Assembly (NCBI GenBank): GCA_963765785.1
Contig: CAVXXW010000016.1
Span: 1 to 64,000, forward strand
DNA: 64,000 nucleotides
Source of the DNA: AC-32 sp963765785
GTDB taxonomy: Bacteria > Actinomycetota > Thermoleophilia > Gaiellales > Gaiellaceae
Direction: 5' to 3'
In this document: piece after piece, positions 34,455-43,015 of the stretch
How the letters are laid out: the number at the start of each line of letters is the position of its first letter
How positions within the stretch are numbered: the stretch's first letter is position 1
Position numbers and translations under genes: made by a program
Notes under the pieces: model-generated
The model's database searches: none
What the model was told of the DNA's origin: nothing
The model's input: only the letters and a program-made list of their open reading frames with translations

Positions 34455-35620
34455 CCGAGAGCGCGCGCCGCCGCCTCCGCCGCGGCCGGGGGCACCGAGC
34501 CGGCGAGGACGAACGAAACGCCGCCCCTCCGCCACGTCAGCGCCGTGCCGAGCTGCGTGGCCAGCTCATGCGCGGTCACGCCGTCGAGCGAGACGGTCGG
34601 CAGCGCGCCGAGCATCCCGGACGCTCCACCGCCGTTGGCCGCATGCTCGAGCACGACGATCGCCCCGAGCCCGTGGCCGTAGACGGCGAGCAGCGCGCGG
34701 GAGTCGCCGTGGCCCACCAGGCGCACGTCCTGGCGCGGCAGGCCGACGAGCGTCGCCGGCGCGACCGCGCTGAACGGTGCCGCGGCGAGCGCGGCCGAGC
34801 CGGTGGCGGCCGTCTTCGGGTGCTGGTCCTTGCCGCCGCTGCGCTGCGCGAGGTTGCCGAGGTCGGTCACCTTCGCGCCCGCGGGCGGCGAGACGCCGAC
34901 GTCGCTCGCAGGCACCGCGCCGAACGTGACGTTCGTCGCCGTAAGCTCGAGCACGGGCCGCGACGCGCCCTGGGCGTAGATGCCGACGCGCAGCGGAACC
35001 GGCCGGGTCGCCGCCCAGGCCAGCTCCGCGGCGCCGAGGAGGCCGCCGTCGTGCTTCGGGGAGACGCGCACGCTGTACGCCGGCTGGCCACCGATGTCGA
35101 TCGGGCGCGCGGCGCTCACGTCCGCGTGCTGGCCCGCCTGGGAGAGGAAGCTCGCGATCTCGCTCACGGAGGGAAGCGCGCCGCCCTTGTCCGTGCTGCC
35201 GGAATGCTGCGGCAGGGTCGCGCGGTAGACCGTGTTCGAGGACGCGTCGAAGATCGTGACCGTCTGCTGGTTCCAGACGATCTGGACGTCGCCGGCGTCG
35301 GACTGGAGCTCGAGCCGGCCGCGGCCGTCCATCGTCGCCCAGAGCCGCCCGGACGCGCCGGACATCAGCGCCGAGCCGACCTGGCCGAGCGCACCTGAGG
35401 GGAAGAGGTTGTTCGTGAACCTGATGCGGGCCGTCACGCCGGCGGGAGCGGGAGCCGCGAGGGAGTCGTGCAGCGCCTGGGCGAGCGGCTTCTGCGCCGG
35501 GACCGGCCCATTGCCGCGGCCGGCGGCGACGGCAACGGCCGCAAGGCCCGCCGCGATGACGCCGACGAGCAGCGCGAGCGCCACGAGGCGGGTCGTCGAG
35601 AGCGTGCGGAGGAACTTCAC
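34451..35620 (-). CDS. LolA/RseB-like exported protein
   Basis: 389 residues. N-terminal membrane segment LVALALLVGVIAAGLAAVAV; the exported domain contains ARIRFTNNLFPSGALGQVGS, RLELQSDAGDVQIVWNQQTV and GQPAYSVRVSPKHDGGLLGA, the unclosed-beta-barrel pattern of LolA-like / DUF2092 proteins. A second domain with a TVSLDGVTAHELATQLGTAL helix follows. Its place between a sensor kinase and an ABC exporter suggests envelope-stress or lipophilic ligand sensing (inference). Four-base overlaps on both sides. Confidence 0.7.
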   Translation of the reverse strand: MKFLRTLSTTRLVALALLVGVIAAGLAAVAVAAGRGNGPVPAQKPLAQALHDSLAAPAPAGVTARIRFTNNLFPSGALGQVGSALMSGASGRLWATMDGRGRLELQSDAGDVQIVWNQQTVTIFDASSNTVYRATLPQHSGSTDKGGALPSVSEIASFLSQAGQHADVSAARPIDIGGQPAYSVRVSPKHDGGLLGAAELAWAATRPVPLRVGIYAQGASRPVLELTATNVTFGAVPASDVGVSPPAGAKVTDLGNLAQRSGGKDQHPKTAATGSAALAAAPFSAVAPATLVGLPRQDVRLVGHGDSRALLAVYGHGLGAIVVLEHAANGGGASGMLGALPTVSLDGVTAHELATQLGTALTWRRGGVSFVLAGSVPPAAAEAAARALG

Positions 35621-36972
35621 GCCTCCTTTGTACCGCCGCTCTCTGAGACATCTCTGAGAGCCGGCAGCTCGATCGTGAAGCGCGCGCCCTCGGCGTAGGC
35701 GCGGCCACCGTGGCGCTCGGCGGTCGCCCGCACGATCGCGAGGCCGAGGCCCGAGCCGGGCTCAGACGGCCCGCCGCGCCAGAACCGGCCGAAGGCGCGC
35801 TCGGCGTCTGCCGGCGCAAGCCCTCGCCCTTCGTCGGCGACGGAGAGCCGCGCCCAGCCGTTCTCCTGCTCGGCGGCGACCTCGATCGACCCGCCGGCCG
35901 GGCCGTAGAGCTCGGCGTTGCGAATCAGGTTCGCGAGCGCGCGCTCGAGCGCAGCCCGGTCCCCCTGGACGACCACCGGCCCCTCGGCCGTCGCCCGGAC
36001 GCGGCCGCCGGACGCCTCCCGCGCCAGCTCGTCGAGCCGCACCGTCTCGGTCGGCCGCCCTGCCGCCTCCTCCCGCGAGAGCGCGAGCAGGTCGTCCGCG
36101 AGCCGAGCGAGCCGCCGTGCGTCGGCCACGACCTCGTCCAGCGCCTCCTTGTCCTGCCCGTGCCGCTCCAGGTAGTCGACGTTGCCGAGGAGCGCGGTCA
36201 GCGGCGTGCGCAGCTCGTGCGAGGCGTCGGCCAGGAAGCGCCGCTCCGTCTCGCGAGAACGCTCGAGGCTGGCGAGCATTTCGTTGAGGGTCGTCGCGAG
36301 CTCCCCCACCTCGTCCTGCGCGGCGGGCTCGGGCAGGCGGCGGCTCGCGTCGCCGGTGCGCTCGATCTCGGCGGCCGCGCCCGCGAGCCGCCGCAGCGGG
36401 CGGAGCGCGTGGCCCATGAGCACGGCGACCGCCAGCGCGCCGAGCGTCGCAGCCGCGAGCCCTGCGCCGACAACGAACAGGTGCAGGCTGTCGAGCGTCT
36501 CCGAGAGGTCATGGGTGGACGCGGCGACGACCACCGCGCCTCCTCCGGCCGGCCCGCCGACGTCCGCGAGCGGCGCCGTGTAGACGCGCAGCCGCTGGCC
36601 GGCGCTGTCGACGCTCTCGAAGCCGGAGCGGTTCGCCGCGATCGCCCGGTCGACGAGCCGGTCGACCGGCAGCACGCGGCCGCCGAGCGAGAGCGAGCGC
36701 GCGACCAACCGGCCGTGGCGGTCGAGCACCTCGACGGAGAGATCGGTCCCGCCGACCGGCGAGTCGAGCGACCCCGGCGTCGTCAGCACGGCGGGCGCCG
36801 ACGCCGCGAGTTGGGAGACCTCCACGGCGCGTCGGCGCAGCACGCTGTCGAGCGAGTGGTGCAGGTGGCGCGAGAGCAGGAGGTCGATCCCGACGCCGGC
36901 GAGCGCAACCGCGAGCAGGATCGCGGCCGCAGCCGCGGCGACCGAGCGCATCCGCAGGGAGAGACGGCTCAT
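35617..36972 (-). CDS. sensor histidine kinase
   Basis: 451 residues. Two membrane segments (AAAILLAVALAGVGIDLLLS and FVVGAGLAAATLGALAVAVL) flank an extracytoplasmic sensor domain of about 130 residues. HAMP follows, then the H-box RRFLADASHELRTPLTALLG (His near 250), N-box ALANLIRNAELYGPAG and G-box VADEGRGLAPADAERAFGRF with GSGLGLAIVRATAERHGG. OmpR-partner class. Cotranscribed with its response regulator and the exporter genes. Confidence 0.92.
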   Translation of the reverse strand: MSRLSLRMRSVAAAAAAILLAVALAGVGIDLLLSRHLHHSLDSVLRRRAVEVSQLAASAPAVLTTPGSLDSPVGGTDLSVEVLDRHGRLVARSLSLGGRVLPVDRLVDRAIAANRSGFESVDSAGQRLRVYTAPLADVGGPAGGGAVVVAASTHDLSETLDSLHLFVVGAGLAAATLGALAVAVLMGHALRPLRRLAGAAAEIERTGDASRRLPEPAAQDEVGELATTLNEMLASLERSRETERRFLADASHELRTPLTALLGNVDYLERHGQDKEALDEVVADARRLARLADDLLALSREEAAGRPTETVRLDELAREASGGRVRATAEGPVVVQGDRAALERALANLIRNAELYGPAGGSIEVAAEQENGWARLSVADEGRGLAPADAERAFGRFWRGGPSEPGSGLGLAIVRATAERHGGRAYAEGARFTIELPALRDVSESGGTKEA

Positions 36973-37631
36973 CGCAGCACGAAGCCGACACCGCGCACGG
37001 TGTCGATCAGCCCGGGATCGCCGAGCTTCGCGCGCAGGTACGAGACGTAACGGTCGACCGAGTTCCAGCCCACCGCCCCACGCCCGCCCCAGACCCGTTC
37101 GACGGCCAGCTCGCGCGTCACCACCTGGCCGCGGTTGCGCAGCAGCAGCTCCAGCAGGTCGGCCTCGCGCGGGCTGAGCGCAAGGTCGCGGTCGCCCCGC
37201 CGCGCGGTCCGTGCCTGGACGTCGAACACGACGCCGGCGTGCGCCAGCAGCTCGTCGGGCTCGCGGCCGCGCCGGAGCAGCGCGCGGATCCGCGCCAGCA
37301 GCTCGCCGGTCGCGAACGGTTTGACGAGGTAGTCGTCGGCACCCGAGTCGAGGCCGGCGATCCGGTCCTCCACCGCGTCCCGCGCCGTCAGCATCAGCAC
37401 GGGCAGCGCGAGGCCCTGCCTGCGCAGCGCCTTCGACACCGCCAGCCCGTCGAGCCCCGGCATCGCCACGTCGAGCACGACCAGGTCGGGCGCCGCCCGC
37501 TCGATCGCCGCGAGCGCGGCCCCGCCGTCGGCAGCCGCCTCGACCGCGTACCCCTCCCGCTCCAGCGTGCGGGTCAGCATGCGCCGGATCGCAGCGTCGT
37601 CGTCGACGACCAGGATCGAGTCAGCGCTCAA
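36969..37631 (-). CDS. OmpR-family response regulator
   Basis: 220 residues. Receiver domain with acidic pocket VDDDAA, phospho-Asp in DLVVLDVAMPGLDGLAV and Lys in LVKPFATGELLAR; C-terminal winged helix with LSPREADLLELLLRNRGQVV and DRYVSYLRAKLGDPGLIDTV. First gene of the five-gene operon 32686-37631, all junctions overlapping by about 4 bases. Confidence 0.92.
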   Translation of the reverse strand: MSADSILVVDDDAAIRRMLTRTLEREGYAVEAAADGGAALAAIERAAPDLVVLDVAMPGLDGLAVSKALRRQGLALPVLMLTARDAVEDRIAGLDSGADDYLVKPFATGELLARIRALLRRGREPDELLAHAGVVFDVQARTARRGDRDLALSPREADLLELLLRNRGQVVTRELAVERVWGGRGAVGWNSVDRYVSYLRAKLGDPGLIDTVRGVGFVLR

Positions 37632-37650
37632 CGCCCCGAGCGTAGCTCGT

Positions 37651-38334
37651 CTACACGGGAACGAGCTTGTAGCCGGCGCCGCGAACGGTCAGCAGCCGCT
37701 GCGGGCTCTCCGGGTCGCGCTCGATCTTGCGGCGGATGTTCGAGATGTGTAGGTCGGCCGCGCGGGCATTGCCGATGTACTCGCTCTCCCAGAGGTGCTG
37801 CATGATCTCCCGCCGCGAGAAGACGCGGCCGGGCTCGCGCGCCAGGAAGACGAGCAGCTTCAGCTCCGACGGGGTCAGCTGGATCGGCTTTCCGTCCGCC
37901 CTCGCCTCGTACCGCTCGAGGTCGAGATGCAGCCCGCCGACGTCCCGGACCGGCAGAGCCTCGCCGGCGTCGAGCTCCCTCCTGCGCAGCACCGCCCGCA
38001 CGCGGGCGAGTAGCTCGGTGATCGCGAAAGGCTTGGTGAGGTAGTCGTCGGCGCCGGCCTCGAGCCCGACCACGCGATCGCCAACAGCGTCGCGTGCGGT
38101 GACGATCACGATCGGCACGGCGCTCTCGGCCCTGACGCGGCGGCACACCTCGATGCCCGAGATCCCGGGCAGCATCACGTCGAGCACCAGCGCGTCGAAC
38201 GAGCTTCCCGAGACCGCCTCCAGCGCCTGCTCCCCGTCCTCGACCAGCTCGACCTCGTGGCCTTCTGCGCGCAGCGCGTAGCCGACGGCGTCGGCCAGCC
38301 CCCGCTCGTCCTCGACGACGAGAATCCGGCTCAT
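37651..38334 (-). CDS. OmpR-family response regulator, orphan
   Basis: 227 residues from ATG 38334 (MSRILVVEDERGLADAVGYA). Phospho-Asp in DALVLDVMLPGISGIEV, Lys in LTKPFAITELLARV, winged helix with LTPSELKLLVFLAREPGRVF and ISNIRRKIERDPESPQRLLT. No histidine kinase partner adjoins it; it lies 20 nt upstream of the next regulator's operon and may be transcribed into it. Confidence 0.9.
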   Translation of the reverse strand: MSRILVVEDERGLADAVGYALRAEGHEVELVEDGEQALEAVSGSSFDALVLDVMLPGISGIEVCRRVRAESAVPIVIVTARDAVGDRVVGLEAGADDYLTKPFAITELLARVRAVLRRRELDAGEALPVRDVGGLHLDLERYEARADGKPIQLTPSELKLLVFLAREPGRVFSRREIMQHLWESEYIGNARAADLHISNIRRKIERDPESPQRLLTVRGAGYKLVPV

Positions 38335-38462
38335 ACGACGCGGCGCGCTGACGGCAGGCGCACACGCACGCGACCATTGTGCCCTCGAAACGCCGATTCG
38401 TGAAACCGCCCATGGCCGTGCGCCTAGCCCGGGGTACGACCGCCGCTTTAGAGTTCCCATAC

Positions 38463-40022
38463 GTGACCGTGCTGACGTCGCAGACGGCTTCGTCGGAGGA
38501 GTTCGACGAACGGCGCGCGCGGATGGAGCAGCTCGTCGCCGAGCTCCACGAGCGGACGGCCCAGGTGGCGCGCGGTGGCGGCGAGAAGGCGCTCGAGAAG
38601 CACCGCTCTCGCGGCAAGCTGACCGCGCGGGAGCGGATCGACCGGCTGCTCGACCCGGACACCGCGTTCCTCGAGCTCTCGGCGCTGGCCGCGTGGGACG
38701 TCTACGACAACCAGGCGCCGGCGGCCGGGATCGTCACCGGCATCGGCACGATCGAGGGCCGCGAGTGCGTCCTCGTCGCGAACGACGCGACCGTCAAGGG
38801 CGGCACCTACTTCCCGCTGACGGTGAAGAAGCACCTGCGGGCGCAGGAGATCGCCGAGCAGAACCGCCTGCCCTGCATCTACCTCGTCGACTCCGGCGGC
38901 GCGTTCCTGCCTTTGCAGGCCGAGGTCTTCCCCGACCGCGACCACTTCGGCCGGATCTTCTACAACCAGGCGCGGCTCTCGGCCGCGGGCATCCCGCAGA
39001 TCGCCTCGGTGATGGGCTCGTGCACCGCCGGCGGCGCCTACGTGCCCGCGATGAGCGACGAGACGATCATCGTCAAGGGCACGGGCACGATCTTCATCGG
39101 CGGTCCGCCGCTCGTGAAGGCGGCGACCGGCCAGGAGGTGAGCGCCGAGGAGCTCGGCGGCGCCGACGTGCATGCGCGCCTCTCGGGCGTCGCCGACCAT
39201 TACGCGACCTCCGACGAGCACGCGCTCGCGCTCGTCCGGGAGATCGTCCGGAACCTGAGCCTGCCGCCGAAGGAGCCACCGTGGGACGTCGCGGCGCGCG
39301 AGGAGCCGGCCGCCGAGCCGGGCGAGCTGTACGGCCTGATCCCGACCGACTTCCGCCACCAGGTCGACCCGCGGGAGCTGATCGCCCGGATCGTCGACGG
39401 CTCGCGCTTCCACGAGTTCAAGGCCCTCTACGGCGAGACCCTCGTCTGCGGCTTCGCGCGGATCGAGGGCTACCCGGTCGGAATCCTCGCCAACAACGGC
39501 GTCCTCTTCGGGGAGTCGGCGGCGAAGGGCGCGCACTTCGTCGAGCTCGCGAGCAAGCGGAAGGTGCCGCTCGTCTTCCTCCAGAACATCACCGGCTTCA
39601 TGGTCGGCAAGGAGTACGAGGCCGGCGGGATCGCGCGCGACGGCGCGAAGCTCGTCACGGCAGTCGCCTGCGCGGAGGTGCCGAAGTTCACGGTCGTCAC
39701 CGGCGGCTCGTTCGGCGCCGGCAACTACGGCATGTGCGGCCGCGCCTACTCGCCGCGGCAGCTCTGGATGTGGCCGAACGCTCGCATCTCCGTGATGGGC
39801 GGCGAGCAGGCGGCGACGGTGCTGACGATGGTCGGCGACGCCGATCCCGACGAGATCCGCGCCAAGTACGAGGCCGAGGGCAATCCGTACTACTCGACCG
39901 CACGGTTGTGGGACGACGGGATCATCGACCCGCTCGACACGCGGCGCGTCTTGGCCCTCGGGATCGCCGCCGCGCTGAACGCTCCCGTTGCACAGACCAC
40001 CTTCGGTGTGTTCAGGATGTAG
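38463..40022 (+). CDS. acyl-CoA carboxylase carboxyltransferase (MCC-beta/PccB-like)
   Basis: 519 residues from GTG 38463. Carboxyltransferase fold with N-terminal RGKLTARERIDRLLDPDTAF, oxyanion-loop SVMGSCTAGGAYVPAMSDE and C-terminal NITGFMVGKEYEAGGIARDG plus GGSFGAGNYGMCGRAYSPR. The sequence is closest in style to methylcrotonyl/geranyl-CoA carboxylase beta subunits. It transfers carboxyl from biotin to the acyl-CoA; the partner biotin carboxylase is at 43751. Acyl substrate inferred, not proven. Confidence 0.88.
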   Translation: MTVLTSQTASSEEFDERRARMEQLVAELHERTAQVARGGGEKALEKHRSRGKLTARERIDRLLDPDTAFLELSALAAWDVYDNQAPAAGIVTGIGTIEGRECVLVANDATVKGGTYFPLTVKKHLRAQEIAEQNRLPCIYLVDSGGAFLPLQAEVFPDRDHFGRIFYNQARLSAAGIPQIASVMGSCTAGGAYVPAMSDETIIVKGTGTIFIGGPPLVKAATGQEVSAEELGGADVHARLSGVADHYATSDEHALALVREIVRNLSLPPKEPPWDVAAREEPAAEPGELYGLIPTDFRHQVDPRELIARIVDGSRFHEFKALYGETLVCGFARIEGYPVGILANNGVLFGESAAKGAHFVELASKRKVPLVFLQNITGFMVGKEYEAGGIARDGAKLVTAVACAEVPKFTVVTGGSFGAGNYGMCGRAYSPRQLWMWPNARISVMGGEQAATVLTMVGDADPDEIRAKYEAEGNPYYSTARLWDDGIIDPLDTRRVLALGIAAALNAPVAQTTFGVFRM

Positions 40023-40024
40023 GC

Positions 40025-40381
40025 ATGGGTTACTCGATGATTCACGTCAAGGACATCGAAGGCTCCGGGCCGGGCGGAGCGGTGCACTTCGTGCGGCGCG
40101 AGCTCGGGGTCGAGGCCTTCGGGATCAACTGGTTCGAGCTCCCGCCGAACGGCGAGGGCTTCCAGCACGACGAAACCGAGACGCAGCAGGAGGAGGTAAA
40201 CGTGATCGTGGCCGGCTCCGGCGTCTACCGCATCGAAGGCGAGGACGTTCCGGTCACCGTCGGAAGCTTCCTGCGCTTCGACCCCGGGACGACCCGCCAG
40301 CCGATCGCGGGGCCGGACGGGATGACCATGATCGGCGTGGGAGCGCGACGGGGGAGCTACGAGCCGAGGGGGCCGTTTTGA
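40025..40381 (+). CDS. cupin-like small protein
   Basis: 118 residues: MGYSMIHVKDIEGSGPGGAV, FQHDETETQQEEVNVIVAGS and GVYRIEGEDVPVTVGSFLRF. A single cupin barrel with His and Glu at the metal-site spacing. Starts 2 nt after the carboxyltransferase stop and overlaps the next TTG. Function unknown. Confidence 0.7.
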   Translation: MGYSMIHVKDIEGSGPGGAVHFVRRELGVEAFGINWFELPPNGEGFQHDETETQQEEVNVIVAGSGVYRIEGEDVPVTVGSFLRFDPGTTRQPIAGPDGMTMIGVGARRGSYEPRGPF

Positions 40382-40536
40382 ACCACACGCTGGAGCTGAA
40401 CGACGACGAGCTGCGGCTGCTGCACGCCGCGCTGCACTCCTACCTGGACGATTTCGGCCACAAGGAGGCCGACGTGCTGCGGCGGATCAAGGAGCTGATC
40501 TCCCGGCTGCCGACTCCCGGCGTCCCTGACGACTGA
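40378..40536 (+). CDS. small helical protein, 52 aa
   Basis: TTG 40378 overlaps the cupin stop (TTGA), which decides the start: LNHTLELNDDELRLLHAALH then YLDDFGHKEADVLRRIKELI. Entirely helical; resembles a small actinobacterial family of unknown role. Directly followed by the dual-hairpin repeat copy A. Confidence 0.65.
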   Translation: MNHTLELNDDELRLLHAALHSYLDDFGHKEADVLRRIKELISRLPTPGVPDD

Positions 40537-40606
40537 GGCGTCGCTTGCGACGCCGACTTCAGGACGCACGTGCTTCGCATGTGCGTCCGTCTGAAATGAC
40601 CGGTCG
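40533..40606 (+). repeat. dual-hairpin repeat, copy A
   Basis: Starts at the stop codon of the 52-aa gene. Hairpin 1 GGCGTCGC-TT-GCGACGCC (40537-40554), spacer GACTTCA, hairpin 2 GGACGCACGTGC-TTC-GCATGTGCGTCC (40562-40588), then GTCTGAAATGACCGGTC. The flank matches copy B (minus strand, 45721-45790) at 16 of 17 bases while the stems differ with pairing kept. Confidence 0.7.
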
Positions 40607-40633
40607 ACCCGCATCGGTTCACGCGGTGACGCC

Positions 40634-40863
40634 GTGACGGTTCGACTGCTCCTCTGGAGCCTTGCGGACTCGAAAACGACGCTGGACGAGCTCCGGGCGA
40701 GGCTGCCCGAGCTGCCCGAGGGCGACAGTGGATCTCGGACCCCGGCGGCGAGCGGTTCGGCCTGATCTCGTTCTCGGAGGACGATGCGACCGCGGCCGCG
40801 GAGGCGCGTGAGCTGATCGGCAAGGACCCTGAAGTCGGCGAGGAGTTCGAGCTCGAGACCTAG
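40634..40863 (+). pseudogene. small hypothetical gene with one frameshift
   Basis: GTG 40634 gives VTVRLLLWSLADSKTTLDEL and ELPEGDS; one extra base near 40725 shifts into WISDPGGERFGLISFSEDDA, ending EEFELET at TAG 40863. Both halves look coding and belong together (about 76 residues). The stop shares a CTAG with the opposite-strand oxidase stop. No family recognised. Sequencing indel or recent mutation. Confidence 0.5.
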
Positions 40864-41912
40864 AGGACGAGCGTCTCGGGGAAGTCCACGCCTTCCTCGA
40901 AGCGGCTCAGGCGGTACGGACTGAGGTCGATGCTCGGGCTCTCGCCAAGCAGCTCCTCCGCGATGGCGCGGCCGACGGCCGGGGACTGCATGAAGCCGTG
41001 GCCGCTGAAGCCGCACGCAGCGTAGATCCCGTCGGCGACCTCGCCAAGGATTGGGTGCGCATCCGGCGTCATGTCGTAGAGGCCGGCCCACGCATTCTCG
41101 ATCTCGACCGCGACGGCGGGCGGGTACCTGTGGCGGAGCCGCTCCAGCCGGTCGTCGAAGAGCGACTCGTCGACCACTTCGTCGAAGCCCCAGCGCGGCT
41201 CGGGGTCGGTCATGGCCAGCACCAGCCGCGAGCCCCGGCGGCGGAAGTGGAAGCCGCTCTCGGCGTCGAGCACCATCGGCAGCCGCTCAGGGAGGTCGAG
41301 CTCGCCGGTCGCGAGCAGCTGCCGGCAGAGCGGCCGCACCGTCAGCTCCACGCCGAGTGTCTCCCCCACCTGCGCCGACCAGGGCCCGCACGCGATCACC
41401 AGCGCGTCGAAGTCGAGCGCCGTCGCGTCGCAGCCCTCGCGCACCTCGACGCCGAGCTTCGTCGCTCGCCGGACGAGCTCGCGTGCGACGGCAGGCGGGT
41501 CGGCCGTGCCGTCGGTGCGGCAGACCACCGCGCCGAGCACGTCGTCCGTCCGCAGACCCTCGACGTACGACGGGTCGACCCGCTCGGCCGGCACGCCGAG
41601 CTCCTCCTGGAGCGCGCGCCGCTCCTCGAGGCCGGCGAGGCCCTCCTCGGTCGTCGCGACGAACAGGTAGCCGACCTGGTCGAAGAGCGGCGGGCCGAGC
41701 TCCTCGAAGAAGCGGATGCTCGCCTGCGCGAGCCGAACCTCAGCCGCGGTCGAGAACTGCTGGCGCACGCCGCCCATCGCCTTCGCGGTCGCGCCGCCGG
41801 CAACCCGACCTTTGTCGGCGAGGACCACCTCGCGGGCGCCCAGCGACGCGAGGTGGAACGCGACGGACGCGCCTGTCGCGCCGGCCCCAGCTACGACGAT
41901 GCGAGACGTCAG
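40860..41912 (-). CDS. FAD-dependent amine/D-amino-acid oxidase family
   Basis: About 350 residues of DAO family: Rossmann motif SRIVVAGAGATGASVAFHLA, substrate-domain motifs GGVRQQFSTAAEVRLA, PMVLDAESGFHFRRRGSRLV and a C-terminal FAD-contact GIYAACGFSGHGFMQSPAVG. Sarcosine/glycine-oxidase-like; substrate unknown. Start unclear: a CTG at 41912 has GGAGG just upstream; the native start may have been GTG 42118 (VARVVVAGA), now separated by a hairpin-rich 200-bp segment. Paired with the dapA-like gene upstream. Confidence 0.7.
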   Translation of the reverse strand: MTSRIVVAGAGATGASVAFHLASLGAREVVLADKGRVAGGATAKAMGGVRQQFSTAAEVRLAQASIRFFEELGPPLFDQVGYLFVATTEEGLAGLEERRALQEELGVPAERVDPSYVEGLRTDDVLGAVVCRTDGTADPPAVARELVRRATKLGVEVREGCDATALDFDALVIACGPWSAQVGETLGVELTVRPLCRQLLATGELDLPERLPMVLDAESGFHFRRRGSRLVLAMTDPEPRWGFDEVVDESLFDDRLERLRHRYPPAVAVEIENAWAGLYDMTPDAHPILGEVADGIYAACGFSGHGFMQSPAVGRAIAEELLGESPSIDLSPYRLSRFEEGVDFPETLVL

Positions 41913-41924
41913 ACCCTCCTCCAG

Positions 41925-42080
41925 CTGCCGGCGCCGGGAGGGGGAAGGGGGGAACCCGGAGATTCCCCCTCGTAGGGTCCGACAAGACCTCGGCGACCTG
42001 CGTGCCGTGGTCTTGACGGCGTGCCTCCAAGAGAAGGGGGCACGTGGGGGAAACCTGGTTTCCCCCACGGGAGCGAGCCG
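41925..42080. repeat. palindromic insert between dapA-like and oxidase genes
   Basis: Contains GTGGGGGAAAC-CTG-GTTTCCCCCAC (about 42048-42072), a perfect 11-bp palindromic hairpin, and a related imperfect one, GGGGGGAAC/GATTCCCCC (about 41947-41972). It separates two similar starts: VARVVVAGA (GTG 42118) and SRIVVAGAG (41906). It looks like a small non-coding insertion. Confidence 0.5.
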
Positions 42081-42099
42081 CAGGCGAGCGACGCGCCGG

Positions 42100-42927
42100 C
42101 TACGACGACTCGAGCCACGCGTCCAGCTCGCGCTTCTCGTCGTCGTGGAGCGTCCGCAGCGGCGCGCGCACGTCCTCGCGCACGGGGACGCCGCGCCTGC
42201 CGAGAACGTACTTGGCCGCAGCCTGGAAGGGGAAGCGGTCGAGCGCCGCCCGCAGCGCGCCCACGTCGCCGTCGCCGTCGCGCACGAGCGCCACGATGCG
42301 CTCGGGGTAGACCGAGCCGAGGCCCGACACCGCGCCAGCCGCACCGCGCTCGAGCCCGCGCCGCACGAGCTCCTCGGCGCCGACGAACACGTCGAGCCCT
42401 TCGAGCAGGTACGGCTCGACCGACTCGAACGGCTTGTCGGAGACCTTCAGCCCGACGAAGTTCGGCGCCCGCTCACGCAGCCGCTCGAGCACGGGCACGG
42501 GTACCGCGTAGCCGCTGCGCGCCTTGAACTCGTAGACGTAGAACGGCACCGGCTCGGCGGCCTTCGCTGCGGCGGCCAGGTGCGTCAGCAGCGCGTCGTC
42601 GTCGAGCGCGAAGTACGGCGGCGAGATCACCGCCACGCCGGCAGCACCGCTCGCGGCCGCATGCTCCGCGAGCGCCGACGTCTCCGCCGTCGTCTGTGCG
42701 CCGCAGTGGACGATCACCGGCAGCGGCCCTTCCAGGAACAGCTCCGCCGCCCGCCGCCGCTCCGCCGCCGAGAGCAGGATCCCCTCGCCGGTCGTCCCGA
42801 GCGCGAGCACGCCGTCGAGCCCGGCAGCGGCCAGGAAGTCGAGGTACGGCCGGAAGGCCTCCTCGTCCAGTGCGGCGCCCTCTTCGCGGAGTGGCGTGAC
42901 GGCTGCCGCGAGCGCTCCGCGCAACAT
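42100..42927 (-). CDS. dihydrodipicolinate synthase/N-acetylneuraminate lyase family protein
   Basis: 275 residues from ATG 42927. TIM barrel with DGVLALGTTGEGILLSAAER (GTTGE phosphate/carboxylate loop), catalytic Tyr in VPFYVYEFKARSG and Schiff-base Lys in NFVGLKVSDKPFE. The family makes or breaks C-C bonds of 2-keto acids; without other lysine genes nearby, a catabolic aldolase/dehydratase role with the neighbouring oxidase is as likely as DapA. Confidence 0.8.
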   Translation of the reverse strand: MLRGALAAAVTPLREEGAALDEEAFRPYLDFLAAAGLDGVLALGTTGEGILLSAAERRRAAELFLEGPLPVIVHCGAQTTAETSALAEHAAASGAAGVAVISPPYFALDDDALLTHLAAAAKAAEPVPFYVYEFKARSGYAVPVPVLERLRERAPNFVGLKVSDKPFESVEPYLLEGLDVFVGAEELVRRGLERGAAGAVSGLGSVYPERIVALVRDGDGDVGALRAALDRFPFQAAAKYVLGRRGVPVREDVRAPLRTLHDDEKRELDAWLESS

Positions 42928-42941
42928 CGCAAGCGCAACTT

Positions 42942-43003
42942 TAGAACGACTGCACCAGCAAAGCTGGCACAGCCTCCAAGTCGGCATCGCAAGCGACGCC
43001 TTA
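42942..43003 (-). repeat. dual-hairpin repeat, copy C
   Basis: Minus strand: GGCGTCGC-TT-GCGATGCC (42983-43000), spacer GACTTGGA, then GGCTGTGCCAGC-TTT-GCTGGTGCAGTC (42948-42974). Its second stem differs from copy D by A-T for G-C exchange at the same pair. Here it lies between divergent gene starts, so it cannot be only a terminator. Confidence 0.6.
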
Positions 43004-43015
43004 CGATCTGCCGCG

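Noticed and set aside
38379..38462. Upstream ATG extension of the carboxyltransferase
   Set aside because: The added 28 residues are Arg-rich and unlike family N-termini; GTG 38463 fits the homologous start.
40533..40606. Dual hairpin as an ordinary terminator only
   Set aside because: Conserved flanks shared with other copies and placement of one copy between divergent starts do not fit a plain terminator.
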